DNA of 64,000 nt from Cladobotryum mycophilum. Taxonomy: Eukaryota > Ascomycota > Sordariomycetes > Hypocreales > Hypocreaceae. Both the position numbers and the translations under genes were made by a program. Below, one piece after another: positions 12,511-25,019 of the stretch (the stretch's first letter is position 1; each line of letters begins with the position of its first letter). The notes under the pieces were generated by a model. The model was not told the origin of the DNA, did not search any database, and was given only the letters and a program-made list of their open reading frames with translations. The stretch covers positions 62,001 to 126,000 of the forward strand of contig CM071590.1 of NCBI GenBank assembly GCA_036429605.1, in the 5' to 3' direction.

Positions 12511-14394
12511 TTTTTAAATATATTTAAAGAATATAAATAATATATATATTAAGTACTTACTAAACTCTAGGAAATAAAGCTTTTAATTAAATTAAAAAAA
12601 AAATTTTATATTTAATAAATTACTTTTTTTAAATATATTATTATATTAAATAAAATATATATAGATCTTACTAAAATTAAAACAGTATAAAACTAACCTA
12701 AACTAAATATTATTAAAGAAATTTAAAGCTTTTTAAATTTTATTAATTATTATTAATAATTTATAAAAAACTATAATAAAATCATATACTTATGTTATAA
12801 ATTAATGAAAAGAAATTAAATATTTAAATAAATAAAAAAAATATAATAAGTCTTTAAATGAATTAAAACTTTAATTATAAAAAATCTAATACTTATAATA
12901 TTTAATTTAAAAAAAAATAAAACTTAAAATAAACTTTTTTAATTTTAAATTAAAAGCTTAACTTAAATAATAAAATAAAAATAATAAATTATAATTAATT
13001 ATATTTTACTTATAAGTTTTATATAACACTAAACTAAATTATTTTATTTATAATAAAAAATTCTTAATAATTATTTTAGTTTTTAAAAAATAAAAATATT
13101 ATTTTTTTAAAAGTAAATATTAAATTAAAGTTTATATAAACTATAATAATATCTTATATTTTATTATAATTTAATAATTTAATAAATAATAAGTTAAATA
13201 TATTAAATATGTATTAGAATTTAATTATATTTTTATTTATTAAGAAAGATTAAAGAATAATAAAATTAATATCTTAAGTAAATAAATAGACTATAATTAA
13301 AGTAAAATAATTATAATAAAATAAATCTTAAATACTATTTTAAAAGAATATTATATATAATGCGTATTAAATATTATATTTTAAATTAAGAATAATAATA
13401 CCTAGACTTATTATATTAAAAGATATTATAAAACCTAAGAAAAAAATAATTTTTTTAAAAAACTTATTATAAATAATAAAAACTTATAATAATATAAAAA
13501 TAAAGTTTAAATTCTTTTAGAATTTTAAAAAAATTTTATTAAAGAAATTTATTAATACTTTTTATATAGATATAAAAGAATATAAAAGATATTTAAGTAA
13601 GTTAAACAAAACTTTAACTTTTATAAAATAAAATAATATATTTAAAAGATTATTTTAATATATATTATATATGGCTAAGTAAAGACTTTAAAATATAAGT
13701 TATATAAGTAAATCTAACTATTATTAATATCTTAAAAACTATAAAAAATAATTATATTAGACTTTATTATAAAATTATTTATATTAATTAAACCTATTGT
13801 AAAAATTAAATCAAATAATATTCTTATAATTATTAATAAACTTATAAAATAGGCTTATTTTTTATTATATTAAGAATCTATAAATGTAAAAGAATTTATA
13901 TATATGTTTTTATATATAATTTTAAGTATTTATTTTTTGTTTAAAGAAATTATTTTAAACTAAGGATTAGTTTTTATATTTAAATTCTAATAAGAATTAA
14001 TTAAATAATTAAGTACTAATTATAAGCTTAGTATAGTTTATTATCTATAAACTAATAAATAAATTAAATAAATTAATTAGATTATTAAAAAGTATTTATA
14101 TTATTATATTAATTTTAAATAAATTAATTAGATAAAACTATTACTATTAGTATATATTACCTATAATACTAATATATTAGAATTTATAGGCTTAAGCTTT
14201 ATGTATATTAACTTTGGCTATAACCTGGAGATATATAAATTACCTAGAAACGGGATAATTATAAATAAGACTATAATTAAAGTAAATAGAATAAAAGACT
14301 TATATTAAATAATAAAAGTATAACTTATATTAATTTATAAAAAAATAAGAAAATATATAAATAAAAATAAATTAAAAGAATTAATTTTTAAGAA

Positions 14395-14535
14395 GAGAAA
14401 TATAGTTTACCAATTTTATTATATATTAAATAAGAAAAACGTAAATATTAAAACAATACGATTAAGTAATAAATTAGACTTTAAAAAACTAAGATTTTAC
14501 CTAGTTAAGAAGATTATTTTAAATATTAATTATAA
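14395..14535 (+). pseudogene. Integrase C-terminal (GPY/F-like) remnant
   Basis: The frame reads SNKLDFKKLRFYLVKKI, matching the K-L-D/G-P-F pattern of the chromoviral/Ty3 integrase C-terminal module. Its position after RT/RNase H supports the Ty3/gypsy assignment. Confidence 0.7.
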
Positions 14536-15542
14536 ACTCTTATTATTAAAAAAAATATAAATATATCTAGTTTTTTATATTTTTTTATTTAAAAAAACAT
14601 TAGTTAATAAAAATATTAGAAAAATCATTTATAATCTTATAAAGGTACTTTTAGTAGAAAAAAATATAAAATTAAATTAATTTTAGTTATATATTATCAA
14701 AACAATAAACACTAATACTTAATTAAATAAAAAAACTATACTAATATTAAAAATATATAAAAACCTATTAAATACCTTAAATATACCTAAAAGATCTTAT
14801 AGTAGTTTTATTAAAATCTTAAATTAAAGGATCCCTAAACGAACCCTAATTAACCATAATCTTAGGGTTATTTTAAAAAATATTAGCTAGTTATAAAAAA
14901 CTTAATAAGTTAAACTAATCTATTACTTTAAGATTATCTATTATTTTAATACCCTATTATAATATTTTTACTTTTTATTTATAAATATTTCTTTTTTATT
15001 TATAAATATAAACTAAATGGCTTATATTTTTAATTAATTAATAATATTTTTTATTTAATTTTTTATAAAGCTTAAAAAACTTAAAAACTATAATAGCCTT
15101 TTGTTTTTTTAATTAATGGTTTTTTTTAATAATATAATTTATTAAAAATATATATTAAAAATAAAAAAAATTAAAAATTAAAAAAAGAAAACTTACTTAT
15201 TACTTTAGAAAAAGAATTACTATATATTCTTTTTATTATATAAATAATAATTATAAAGCTTTTAAGCTATAATATATTTAATATTATAAAACTTATAAAA
15301 GGAGTAAGGTATTATAAAAAAACTAAAAAAATTAATTAATTTTAAATACTTATAATAATTATATATAAAAAAATATAGTTTTTTTTACACTTTATTAACT
15401 ATATCTTAGAAAAATATATAACCCTTAGGAATATAATTTACTAAAAAAAAAAAAAAGGCTTAAAATAAAAAAGAGCTAGGAATAGTAAGGTATTTATAAA
15501 TTAATAGGTTTTAAAAATAAGGCCTAAGAGAGAGGAGTAATA

Positions 15543-16027
15543 TATAATAACCTAACCCTATGTTTAGGTTATATATTAAAAAAAGATTTACTTTTAGAAA
15601 TACTTATACTTATTATAGCCTAGTATAATTATAGTAAAACTTTAGATAAGTTAACTAATTATATTATTAATCTAATTTACTTTTAAAGAATTAGTTTATT
15701 AAATAAATATAAAATTATTAAATAAATAAAAAATTACTAGATAAGCGTAGAGTTATTAAATAATTATAATAATTATTAGATTATTAGTTTATTTTTATTA
15801 AAATAAAACCTTATATTTATTTAGACTATAATAAACCTAATTACTATATATATTAGTTTATATCTTTTTTATATATTTAATTAATTATTAATTTAATATT
15901 ATTTACTATTAGTATTTAATACCTAAACTATAATATATTAAACCTATTGCTTAACCTTGCCCTGATCTATTGCTAATATTAACCATGATCTAGGTTATCC
16001 TAGTTGGGAAACGCCTGGAATATCATA
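15543..16027 (+). repeat. 3' LTR of complete retrotransposon
   Basis: 485 bp, collinear with 9123-9607. Its last 80 bp or so (15,950-16,027) keep a much more normal base composition than the rest. Confidence 0.9.
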
Positions 16028-16032
16028 ACCTG
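16028..16032. repeat. Target-site duplication ACCTG, right
   Basis: Matches 9118-9122. Confidence 0.9.
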
Positions 16033-16794
16033 TTATAATAAATCTTATGTCCTTTTAATAATATAGTTTTATTTATTAATAATAAAAGAAAATAAAGAAA
16101 TATTTTAAAATTAATTAATATAAAAAGTCTTATAATGTTTTAGATATTTATTTTCATTTAAATAAAATTAACTATTTTTATTATTTATTATTAATATTAT
16201 AAAACTAAAGCAAATAAAACTTATAAAAAAAGAATAAGTCTAAGAAAAAAAGAATATAAGTATTTATATAGAACCAATTAGTATTAAAGATAAACTTATA
16301 AAAAAAAGAAATATATAATAATCTAATCTTATACATATATTATTTATAAAACTAAACTTATTTAGAATAATATTTATATAAGCTGTTAATTAAAATATAA
16401 TTATAATAAAACCCTAAATATGATAACTAATTATAATTAGCTTAAATAAAATTAACTTAGGTATATTTAATAGCTTAAATAAAATCAATTTAAATATGTA
16501 TAATAACTTAAATAAAATTAACTTAATTAATTATAATTATTAAATTATTAAATTATTTTTATTAAAATAAAACCTTATATTTAGTTAAATTATAATAAAC
16601 CCAACTATTATATATATTAATCTATATAACCTTTTTATATATTTAATTAAGTATTTATTTATAATTATTTATTATTAATAATCCGATACTTAAATTATAA
16701 TATAGTAAATTTATTATTTAATTTTACTTTAATTTATTATTAATATCAACTATAGGCTTAGTTATTGTTCTTAAAGAATACACAGAACATTACA
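16033..16794 (+). mobile_element. Outer Ty3/gypsy copy, 3' internal end plus LTR
   Basis: 16033-16313 continues the internal sequence broken off at 9117. 16314-16794 (481 bp) is its 3' LTR, starting TATAATAATC and ending CACAGAACATTACA. Together with 7041-9117 this is the host copy of the nested insertion. Confidence 0.8.
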
Positions 16795-18749
16795 ATTATA
16801 TTTTTCTATTTACTTAAATATTAAATTCTTTTTGAATTAATTTATAAAATAAATATATAAGTTTATTAAAGGTTTTTAGAAAATATTAATAATAAGTAAT
16901 AAAATTTAAAAGACTTTTGATTTTTTTAATAATATTTAATTTAAATTAACTTTATATTATTTTAATTTTAATAGAATCTGTATAAATGTTATTTAATATA
17001 ATAATATATTTAAAAAAAAGATTCTATTAAATATATAATTTACATTTTTGTTTAATTTAATTAAAAGTTTATCTTTTATAATTTATTAAATATTTAATAT
17101 AGTTAAAAAGAAATTAAGATCTTATTAAAATAACCTATTATAAAAATATTAAACTATCTTTTAAATATATTATTAATTATTTTAAAGTATTATAAGAATA
17201 TTTATTAATTTCAAAAATATAATAAGATATTTTATTTTTAATATTAATAATTTAATTAAACTTTTAATTAATATTTTATTAATTTATTTTTCAAATATTA
17301 TAAGTTCTTTTTTATTAAAATTATTAATTTTATAAAATATAACATTAACTCTATCTTTTACAATAAGGTTATAATTTTATTAATTATATTTAAATAATCT
17401 TATATTAAAAGTGATTTAAAATAATCTTTTATAATATTTATATTTATTAAAACTATTTTTAAACTTTAATAAAGAAATAAGTAATTTTTATATTAATTTA
17501 TATTTTGGTTTTTTTTTAAAATAATTATTTATTATCTTATTATTTATTAATATAATAAAATAATATTTTTTAATTTATAGTTTTATTATTAAATAAAACC
17601 ATTTATAATTATTTTTATTTATAAAATTAAAAAATGTTATTTAATAATTATTTTATACTCTTTTTATAAATATTTAATTGTACTTTTTATTTTTAAATTA
17701 TATATTTTATAAACTATTATATTATTTTTAGTATTTTATATACTTTATAATTTATATTATTTTTATTAATCTTTTAGACTTTTTTTATACGTTTAAATAT
17801 TAAAGCTTTATTTAAATAAATCTTAAATAGTCTTTATAGAAGAATACTTTTATATAGTTATTATTAATGATAATATTGATTAATATTAACTTTTAAATTT
17901 AATTTCTTAATATCTTTTATATATAAATTTAATATAACTTTATTATTTTAAGATTTCTTTTATTATAAATTCATTTTTAGATAAATAAACTATAAATACT
18001 ATTAATAAAGGACTTTTAATTTAGAATTAATTTATAAAGATTAAATAATATTATTTAATTTCCTTTTATATTTTGTATTAATTCTATTTTTATTATATTT
18101 ATATTTAAATGTATTAATTTATTAAAACGACTTTAAATATTAATTTATATAATGTTTTAAACTATAATAAATTAAATACTTATTTTCAAAATACCTTATT
18201 TAATTTATTAAAGTATAATTTATAATTAACTATAATTTAATAATAGTATTAAACCTTTTTTAATTTAAAAACTAATCTTTATATATTTCTTTTTATTTCT
18301 TTTAAAACTTTATAATTTTTTAAAACATATTTTATTTTATTCTAATTATAATATTTCTTTTTAAATTATATTAAAAGTTCTTAAATGTAACTTATTATTC
18401 TCATTTTTAATTATATAATTATTGTTATATTTTCAATATATTTTATTTCTTTATTTCTATTTATAATAAATATATTATTAATTTTTATTTTTAATAATTA
18501 TTTTAATATATTTTATAAAAATATTTAAAAAGCTTTTTTAAAAAATCTTATTTTTAATATTATTTTTTAATTTTTAATAAAATTTATTTATTTATAAATT
18601 ATTATTTTCACTAAATCTTAAAATCAGTTATTTAACTATAATAATATAATTTAAAATTGAACATTTTAATAAAGACTTTAAAATAGTTTTTTATTTTTTA
18701 TTTTTTATTAATCTTATGAAATATTCGTTTAAATTCTTTAATAAATTTA
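16795..18749. repeat. AT-saturated RIP-degraded repeat, copy 2
   Basis: Homologous by eye to 1337-3280 and in the same orientation. It is cut on the right by an LTR fragment. No frame or motif is recognisable. Confidence 0.6.
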
Positions 18750-19104
18750 ATATATTATAATCTAAATGTTAAATCATTAATAGTAACAGATTATATTAAT
18801 TATTAATTAAATCTAAAAATATCTATAAATTCATATATATAATAATTAAATTTATTATAATTTAAATAAATATAAAAATCTACTTTAATAAACTTAAATT
18901 AATAATTTAATAATTATAATAAATTTAATTAACTTTATTCAAATTATTATTTATATTTAAATTAATTCTATTTAAGTTAATTATAATTAAATATATTATT
19001 TAAAGTTTTATCATAATTATATCTTAATTAATAACTTATATAAATATTATTAGAAATGAGTTCAGTTCTATTAACAACATAAGTGTAAGGTCAGGTTGTT
19101 ACAA
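18750..19104 (-). mobile_element. Partial LTR, inverted
   Basis: Reverse-complement match to the U3 side of the family LTR. The outer end at 19104 reads (minus strand) TGTAACAACCTGACC. About 100 bp of the other end is missing. Confidence 0.7.
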
Positions 19105-20235
19105 TTAGGCTTATAGAATTAGTTAATTACTAAGGCTATAAGAGAAAAGGAAGTAAAATACTATTACTTATATCATTAAAATAATAACTAAGAATAACTA
19201 TTATTCAAAAAAAGATTAATTATAATAGAATTATTAAATAAAGTATTAAATATATATACCTTATATAATACTAAGCTTTTAATAATGTTATATAAATAGA
19301 TTATAGTATGTAACCTTTAGACTTCTTAATCTTAAATTCTATAATACAATTAACTTTACCTAACCTTATAAGTTTTTTATTTAATTATTTACGTTATTAT
19401 TCTCTTATAATATTAACCTTTACTTATATATTTATATACAATTAATTAGTTATTAATAATATTATTTATAATTAATATTTATAATTTCTCAAACACTAAC
19501 TTATAGTATATTGATAAAACTTTAAAGAATTTAATTAAATATAATAAGCTTTAATAAAATTTATTTAAGTAAATTAAATAGTTTAATAAGACTTCTTTTA
19601 CGTATAGCCTTTTTAATTAATATAATTTTAATACTATTTTAAATAATTTAATTAATTATAATTAATTTAAATAAAATTAATGTAAATAAACTTAAAAGCT
19701 TAAATAAAATTAATTTAAGTTTATATAGAAATATAAAAAAGTTTAATTTATAAAATTATAATATTATAGTTTATTAAAAATTTTATTATTATAATTTTAT
19801 TTTTAATATCTTTTAACTTTTAGTTAATAAAATATTATAATTATTAATAGCCTTTTAAAAAAAATCCATTGCTTATTTTATAGTTTACTAGTGTAGTATT
19901 AAGCCCTTATATAACTCAATTGTTAATAAGTCTGTTAACGAAAGGGATAGTAAGGTCAGGCTAAGGTTAACACTATTTATAATTTTCAGCATATTAATAT
20001 ACGTTAGTAAAAGAATTAGAAGATATTTTATGTAACTCGATGAAAAGAATTGCTTTGTATTATTAGTAAAAGAGTGTTATTCCTAAGTTCTTTCTACTTA
20101 GATATTGCAAAGCTCCTCTTTCCATAGGGGATTCATATAACCCTTACCTATATACCGAGTTAAAGATCTAGACAAGGCGGGGAAAAGGCCACGCCTGTAT
20201 TGTAGTATACAAGGGATTCTAGTTCGCAGTCCATA
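19105..20235. other. Isochore boundary; no gene seen
   Basis: AT-rich degraded sequence grades into normal composition at about 19,900-20,200. Short LTR-like tracts occur about 19,650-19,710. No coding region was found before the stop codon of the UstYa-like gene at 20236. Confidence 0.6.
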
Positions 20236-21085
20236 TCAACCCTCGAATTTCTCTGCGTCGTGCCCCTCACCGTATCGAAATTTCTCACTCCACTCAAACA
20301 ATTGTTTAAAATCTCGACACTGATGCACAGTCCCAAAGCCATCGACACCGTTACCTTCGGTACCACCGTCGAATCGGGAGCGGAAAGGCTCCAGGGAACT
20401 ATCGGCCGCACAAATAATGCTTTCTCGCAAGTAGTCGTAGCAGTGTAATGTATGCCCGTCTATATGTGTGATTTCGCCGCTCGTGGCGCGGCGGAAGTCG
20501 TTGTACATGAGGAACTAATAGGATTTTAGAAGAGGTTCACGAATGGAGCAAGAGGAAGGGCTACCAGGCAGTGGAGTTGGTGGAATGCAGCAACGCAGAA
20601 GCGTCCTGAGCCATCCGTGCTCATATTTTGAATGATCTGGGGGATGTCCCCTGCATCTTTAATGTTATCCATGGAAACATAGCCCATTCCCGCTAATCTT
20701 CGGTTAGTATGAGTTATTATTGTTGAAGAATGAGTAACATACGGGGAAACAACGACATCCACGCCTCCCGGCTTGCATTCATATTTCTATCATAAAAGGC
20801 CTGTCCGTTGACATAGGTTCGAAGAACGTTTCCGAGTGGTGGGACGTCCAATGATGGAAGAAGCTCCTGTCGCAATGGGGTTCTACTTGAAGCAATAAAG
20901 GATATGGGAAGAAAACTATGCATAATTGCGGTTCCGGCGACAGAAACCAAGGCGCTGATCAGGGCGACGGTGACGATCAACCATCGATTTGAGTGACCGC
21001 TCTGGTGGTCGTGGTGTGCTGGCAGCATGGCCTCATGATCTTTTGGCAGGAAGGGTACTTCGTTCTCTGGGATGGAATCACGCAT
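20236..21085 (-). CDS. UstYa-family (DUF3328) oxidase, 249 aa, three exons
   Basis: Exons are 21085-20743, 20692-20565 and 20514-20236. Both introns are 50 bp; the first is GTATGT...TACTAAC...TAG, the second GTAGCC...TTAG. The joined 750 nt give 249 residues. Residues 1-34 are a cytosolic tail, 35-55 a single membrane segment, and the rest is lumenal with an N-A-S sequon. The family motifs are HQLHC (152-156) and HTLHC (178-182). They are followed by DYLRESIICAAD and GVDGFGTVHQCRDF, all highly typical of UstYa proteins, which oxidatively cyclise ribosomal peptides such as ustiloxin. The upstream in-frame ATG at 21163 is less likely than 21085, from which the protein starts in the usual way. 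It is divergent from the next gene (332-bp shared promoter). Function is inferred from family and the nearby precursor. Confidence 0.92.
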
Positions 21086-21143
21086 TGCTTCAATTGGAGA
21101 ATTGGGTGTGAGTGAGTGAGCACAAACCAAGCGGACGTTGAAC

Positions 21144-21153
21144 CTACCGGTAG
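21144..21153. promoter_or_regulatory. CTACCGGTAG palindrome in divergent promoter
   Basis: A perfect 10-bp palindrome with a CCGG centre lies between the two divergent UstYa genes (starts 21085 and 21418). It could be a site for a Zn2Cys6 regulator, but no such regulator gene is in the window, so this is only suggestive. Confidence 0.3.
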
Positions 21154-21417
21154 AAATAGGCACCGTGGGGTATTAGCAAACCAGATCCTTCGAAGGGTGT
21201 CGGTCAAGTCGTCAGCCACCTGTCCATGTAACATGATGAATGCAACCAGGTTAGCGGGTAACGGATGGCTCGGCATGTAAGGAGGTACATGAAGGATTGC
21301 GCTATCCACTCTCACTTTCAACCCAAGATATTAACCCTAAAGGAATTACATGACACGGCTCTGTTACCTTACCTTCATCTTCATCCATCTTACCCTCACA
21401 TACATTGCCCTTCTACA

Positions 21418-22230
21418 ATGATTGCGTCAACCTCAATCCAAACATGCCTTGTCGCGTGTTTCTCCTCGGCCGTGACCATCATGACACTTCTTCTCCTCAT
21501 ACGCCCTGGCCACGATAACATAGCTACCACTGTCGTCGACCGTGTGCGGCCCCTGTCCTCCATCAATACCTATTGCCCCAAGCAAGAAGAGTATCCCACT
21601 CTTACGCCATCGCAGGAGCTCTTGCCTACTAAGTTCGTCAAAAATCCATGGATGCACCCGATTTACAGCGGCAAAGGAATTTCCAATAAAACGGAATTCT
21701 GGGATTCGCTGCTCACCCCAAACGGAGGCTTCATTATGGTCGATTTGCAAGACAACAGGAACCACAGCGTTGGAGTATCAATGTTTCATCAGCTACACTG
21801 CTTAAGTTTAATGTGAGTTTTGGCATTCAGAGCTACGCAATAAAAGTATCTAATTAATAAGTAGTCGGGCCGTGATCGTGAGCGGCGGCATGCACAAGCA
21901 TCCCGCTCAGCGTCGTGATATGAATGACATGGAAGATCGCGAACACTTTATGCACTGCTTTGACTACATTGTTCAGGTAACTTACTGCAATGCCTTTTAT
22001 CTCCTTCTTGACTCTAACAGAAATTACAGGCTATTCTGTGTACGGCGGATGATGCATTGGAGAGTTCAATTAACATATTGGACACCGACGGTAATGAGGA
22101 GGATGGAATCAATGGTATGGGGCAGGTGCACAAGTGTCGCAATGCTACGCGGCTCTATGATTATGTGCTGCACTCTGAGCGGGTCCCCGTTCAAGTAGCC
22201 TCCCTTGGCAAACACTCTGTATTTCCATGA
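21418..22230 (+). CDS. UstYa-family (DUF3328) oxidase, 235 aa, three exons
   Basis: Exons are 21418-21812, 21865-21976 and 22030-22230. Introns of 52 and 53 bp have GTGAGT and GTAACT donors, CTAAT/CTAAC branch sites and TAG/CAG acceptors. The joined 708 nt give 235 residues. The N-terminus is hydrophobic almost at once (about residues 8-28, a signal anchor), without the long cytosolic tail seen in the neighbouring paralogues. Motifs are HQLHC (124-128) and HFMHC (159-163), followed by AILCTADDALE and GINGMGQVHKCRN. These match the UstYa core, though the protein is more divergent than its partner. Start at 21418 was chosen because it places the anchor at the N-terminus; an in-frame ATG at 21265 would add a non-homologous leader. 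Role in peptide cross-linking is inferred. Confidence 0.9.
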
Positions 22231-23803
22231 GCAGCGAGAATTAGCTACTAGGTAAACAATGACAATTTAACATACCGTCTGTAAACTTATTTAGCATATA
22301 TAACATAAGTAACCTCGAGCTTAAATTGCTAAGGTAATAGTAGTAGTATTATGAATAATATAGTTTAATAATTTAAGTGTATAATTAATGAAACTTAAGT
22401 TAATTTAGTTTTAATATTTATTAAATATAAAAAGTAAAAATAAAAATAATTTAAATATATTTTATTAATATATTTTTTATTTTTTTATTAAATTTTATTA
22501 TTATAATTCTTAAAATATTTAACTTTTGTTTTTTTAAAAAGAACTTTATAAATAAATTTAATAATAATATTTTAATAATATTTTTTATTAAATATATATT
22601 TCTATAAATATTAAGTAAAAATGTTAATAAACTTTTAATACATGTTTTTTATTATAACACTCTTTGTATTAATAACTTTATTAAACTTAAATCTAAGGGT
22701 TTTGTAAATGTAAAAAAGAAGCTTGTGAACTGCCGAGGTACAACTCTAACTTGGTAGAAACTAGCCTCCTGTTAATCTTAGTTAATTACTGTCCCTAACA
22801 TGGTATAGCCTTACAGGATTTACCGGCAGGGCCCAAGAGGGCGGACTTGGGGTCAATGCAAAGCACTAGAGTATCTGCGTTCACTTTGTGATGACATTGC
22901 CACGTCGGCGCATACTGTACTGGGATCCGGAATGTTATCGCTTACGAGTACGGATACATTCTATCGGTATCGATAACTGATGCATCCGCTACATAACACG
23001 CTAGAACGTGACTAATCCTCCGCTAGTACGTCCTACTCACTAATCTTACCCCGCTCCACAGATCTTTCCTGCCATCCACATGGGTGTAATTAGAAGTCAA
23101 AGTCCTACCTTTGTCAGCATAAGGTAGCTTAAATCCTTTATTACTGGTCATTTTATTATCATTGTACCTGTTCCTCAGTTCAGTATCTCATAATAGATAA
23201 TTTGTAGCATGCTCCGGGGTGGCAGTAGGGGGTGTACAGTAGTAATGAAGAGGGGTGCAGTTGGTAAGGGGATCTGAGACATGGATTTAGCTTCTACTCT
23301 GTATACTTGAAAGCCTACCGAAATTGGCAATCCCATTCGGTGGGTTTTCCTCTACTCCGCAGGCAGACGGAGATCTCTCTTCCTTCAATGCAGTGCGACC
23401 TCGGCTCTGCTATGGCCCAATGATCCTGCAAGTACATACTTTCTAAATGTAGCATTTCGGAAACATTAGGCTCTGATTACGGAGGATGCTAGCCTGCTAG
23501 CTGCAAAGGATCTCGGTGTCTTATCTGCTTCTCGGTTCCGTGCTATCCATTTACCTTGAATGGTGTAAGCAGTAAAAGTTAGAATCCCTCGGCGATAGGA
23601 TGAATTCTGCTAGGCAAGAGCCGATCTAGGAGTTTACTATCGTCTATTAGGGAATCGCTGCTCTTTGCCGATTACATCCTCTAATTACATTTCCATACTA
23701 CTACCTGCTTATATACTCCCTTTTCTTATGCCTCTGTTGACTTTTAACAACTTGTTCTCCTTTAATGTCTACCACTAAACAATTCTGAATCTAAATCATT
23801 ACT
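22231..23803. other. Intergenic region with AT-rich relic; no gene seen
   Basis: 22,310-22,690 is an AT-rich block resembling the RIP-degraded repeats outside the island. 22,700-23,800 has normal composition but no open frame of note. A TATATAC at 23710-23716 lies about 90 bp before the next start codon and could be its TATA element. Confidence 0.55.
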
Positions 23804-25019
23804 ATGAAATCTTGGAGACAATTCGTTAAAGATCTGCTCGGCCGGCCGCAAACGTACTTTGCAGTGCCGTCCAGAAGTTTGGAGAAGTTATCACGAACCT
23901 CTGACGAGGATAGTCTTGACGACCAGGACGGTGGGCATGCCCTCCTTGGGGGCGATACCTACCGTCCCTACCACCCACATCGACGCTTCGGTGTCCTCGC
24001 TATCATCACTGCCATATGTGCCTTGGTGCTCACTGCAGTTGGAGCCTTTCTATTCGGAAAAGCATGGCAGCCTCACCTCGATGAGAAATGCATGAGGCAG
24101 GGCTCAACCTACTGTATGTCAAACATTACAATATCCCAATCACATCTAACATACGTTTAGCAACCGTAATGGAACAAATCAACAACAAGGTACACGATGT
24201 CAAGTTCAATGGTATTTACCCCCCAAATCATTGATTTCCCTCTACCCTCCATGGTAGGCTAACTAGCCACAGGCACACTTGGAAAGAATTCTGAATTTTC
24301 CGGCCACTGGGGAGACCCAAATGAAGAAATGGACCGCCAGTGGAACAAATGGGGTTTCGGTAAGTTTGGTTCGTGGAGCCCCCTTCCTCCCTTTCGGACT
24401 TTATCTAGCAACTCCTCGGCTGACCAACACTGTAGTGAAGTACGCTAGCTTTTCCCGCGACGAATTCGCGGCCATGGACCTAGATTTAGAAGGGTCTGCC
24501 AAGTTCACTGAAGAGTACGGCGGCGGGTACATTGGCTTTCTTGAGATTAGTCACAAGATGCATGTAAGTGGCCTCTCTTGGACCTTTTTTTTGTCCCGCA
24601 GAAGAACTAACAGATAGAATAGTGTCTGAACGTGATCCGACAAGCATACCACAGAGAGTACTATGAAAAACCAGAAAACAAGAAATGGGCAACCTGGCTA
24701 AACGACAGACCAATTACCGTTAAAGTGCACATCAGTGAGTACCTACACACCACTACAATAGACAGCCTGCTAACCCCAGCCGTTAGACCACTGTTTCGAA
24801 ATGCTTCGACAGAATATCATGTGCAGCGCTGACGTAGGTGTTATTCCACACCACTGGGTCAAGGATATCCCTGATCCCTTTGCCAATTTTAACACGGTAC
24901 ATAAATGCCGCGATCTTGATAGCGTAGCTAAGTGGATCGAGGAGCACGAGGTGGCGCCCCCACCGGCGACTGGGTATCCCATGCCAAAGGATTCCAAGGT
25001 CTGGCCAAGTCCTCCCTAA
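23804..25019 (+). CDS. UstYa-family (DUF3328) oxidase, 306 aa, six exons
   Basis: Exons are 23804-24113, 24161-24211, 24273-24359, 24436-24563, 24623-24734 and 24787-25019. Five introns of 47-76 bp all have GT...AG ends with GTATGT, GTATTT, GTAAGT, GTAAGT and GTGAGT donors. The joined 921 nt give 306 residues with no stop. The layout is a cytosolic tail with acidic and proline-rich stretches, a membrane segment at about 62-84, then the lumenal domain. That domain contains DPNEEMDRQWNKWG, GGGYIGFLEISHKMHC and VHINHC. The two HxxHC motifs are HKMHC (189-193) and HINHC (228-232), followed by IMCSADVGVIPHHW and FNTVHKCRDLDSVAKW. The residues between the motifs (CLNVIRQAYHREYYEK) are typical of the longer UstYa subgroup. 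Exon 2 end is the least certain junction. It is convergent with the peptide precursor gene. Confidence 0.92.

Larger units (their letters stand above)
9123..16027 (+). mobile_element. Complete Ty3/gypsy LTR retrotransposon, RIP-inactivated
   Basis: The element is 6,905 bp with two 485-bp LTRs (9123-9607, 15543-16027) and an exact 5-bp target-site duplication. The remnant order gag zinc knuckle (about 10,480), reverse transcriptase (about 12,490), RNase H, and integrase with a GPY/F-like C-terminal module (about 14,400-14,530) defines a Ty3/gypsy element on the plus strand. All frames carry many TAA/TAG stops and GC is extremely low, as expected of RIP. It is nested inside an older copy of the same family. 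Confidence 0.92.

Noticed and set aside
1..19900. Mitochondrial DNA as the source of the AT-rich tracts
   Set aside because: Nested LTR and pogo-like elements with TA or 5-bp duplications and RIP-type lesions show nuclear heterochromatin; no mitochondrial genes or rRNA were recognised.
18500..20000. Telomere or centromere satellite
   Set aside because: No TTAGGG-type arrays or regular satellites were seen; the sequence consists of decayed transposons.
21265..21417. Longer N-terminus for the second UstYa gene
   Set aside because: It would add 51 residues before the membrane anchor and place coding sequence in the shared promoter; start at 21418 suits the family better.
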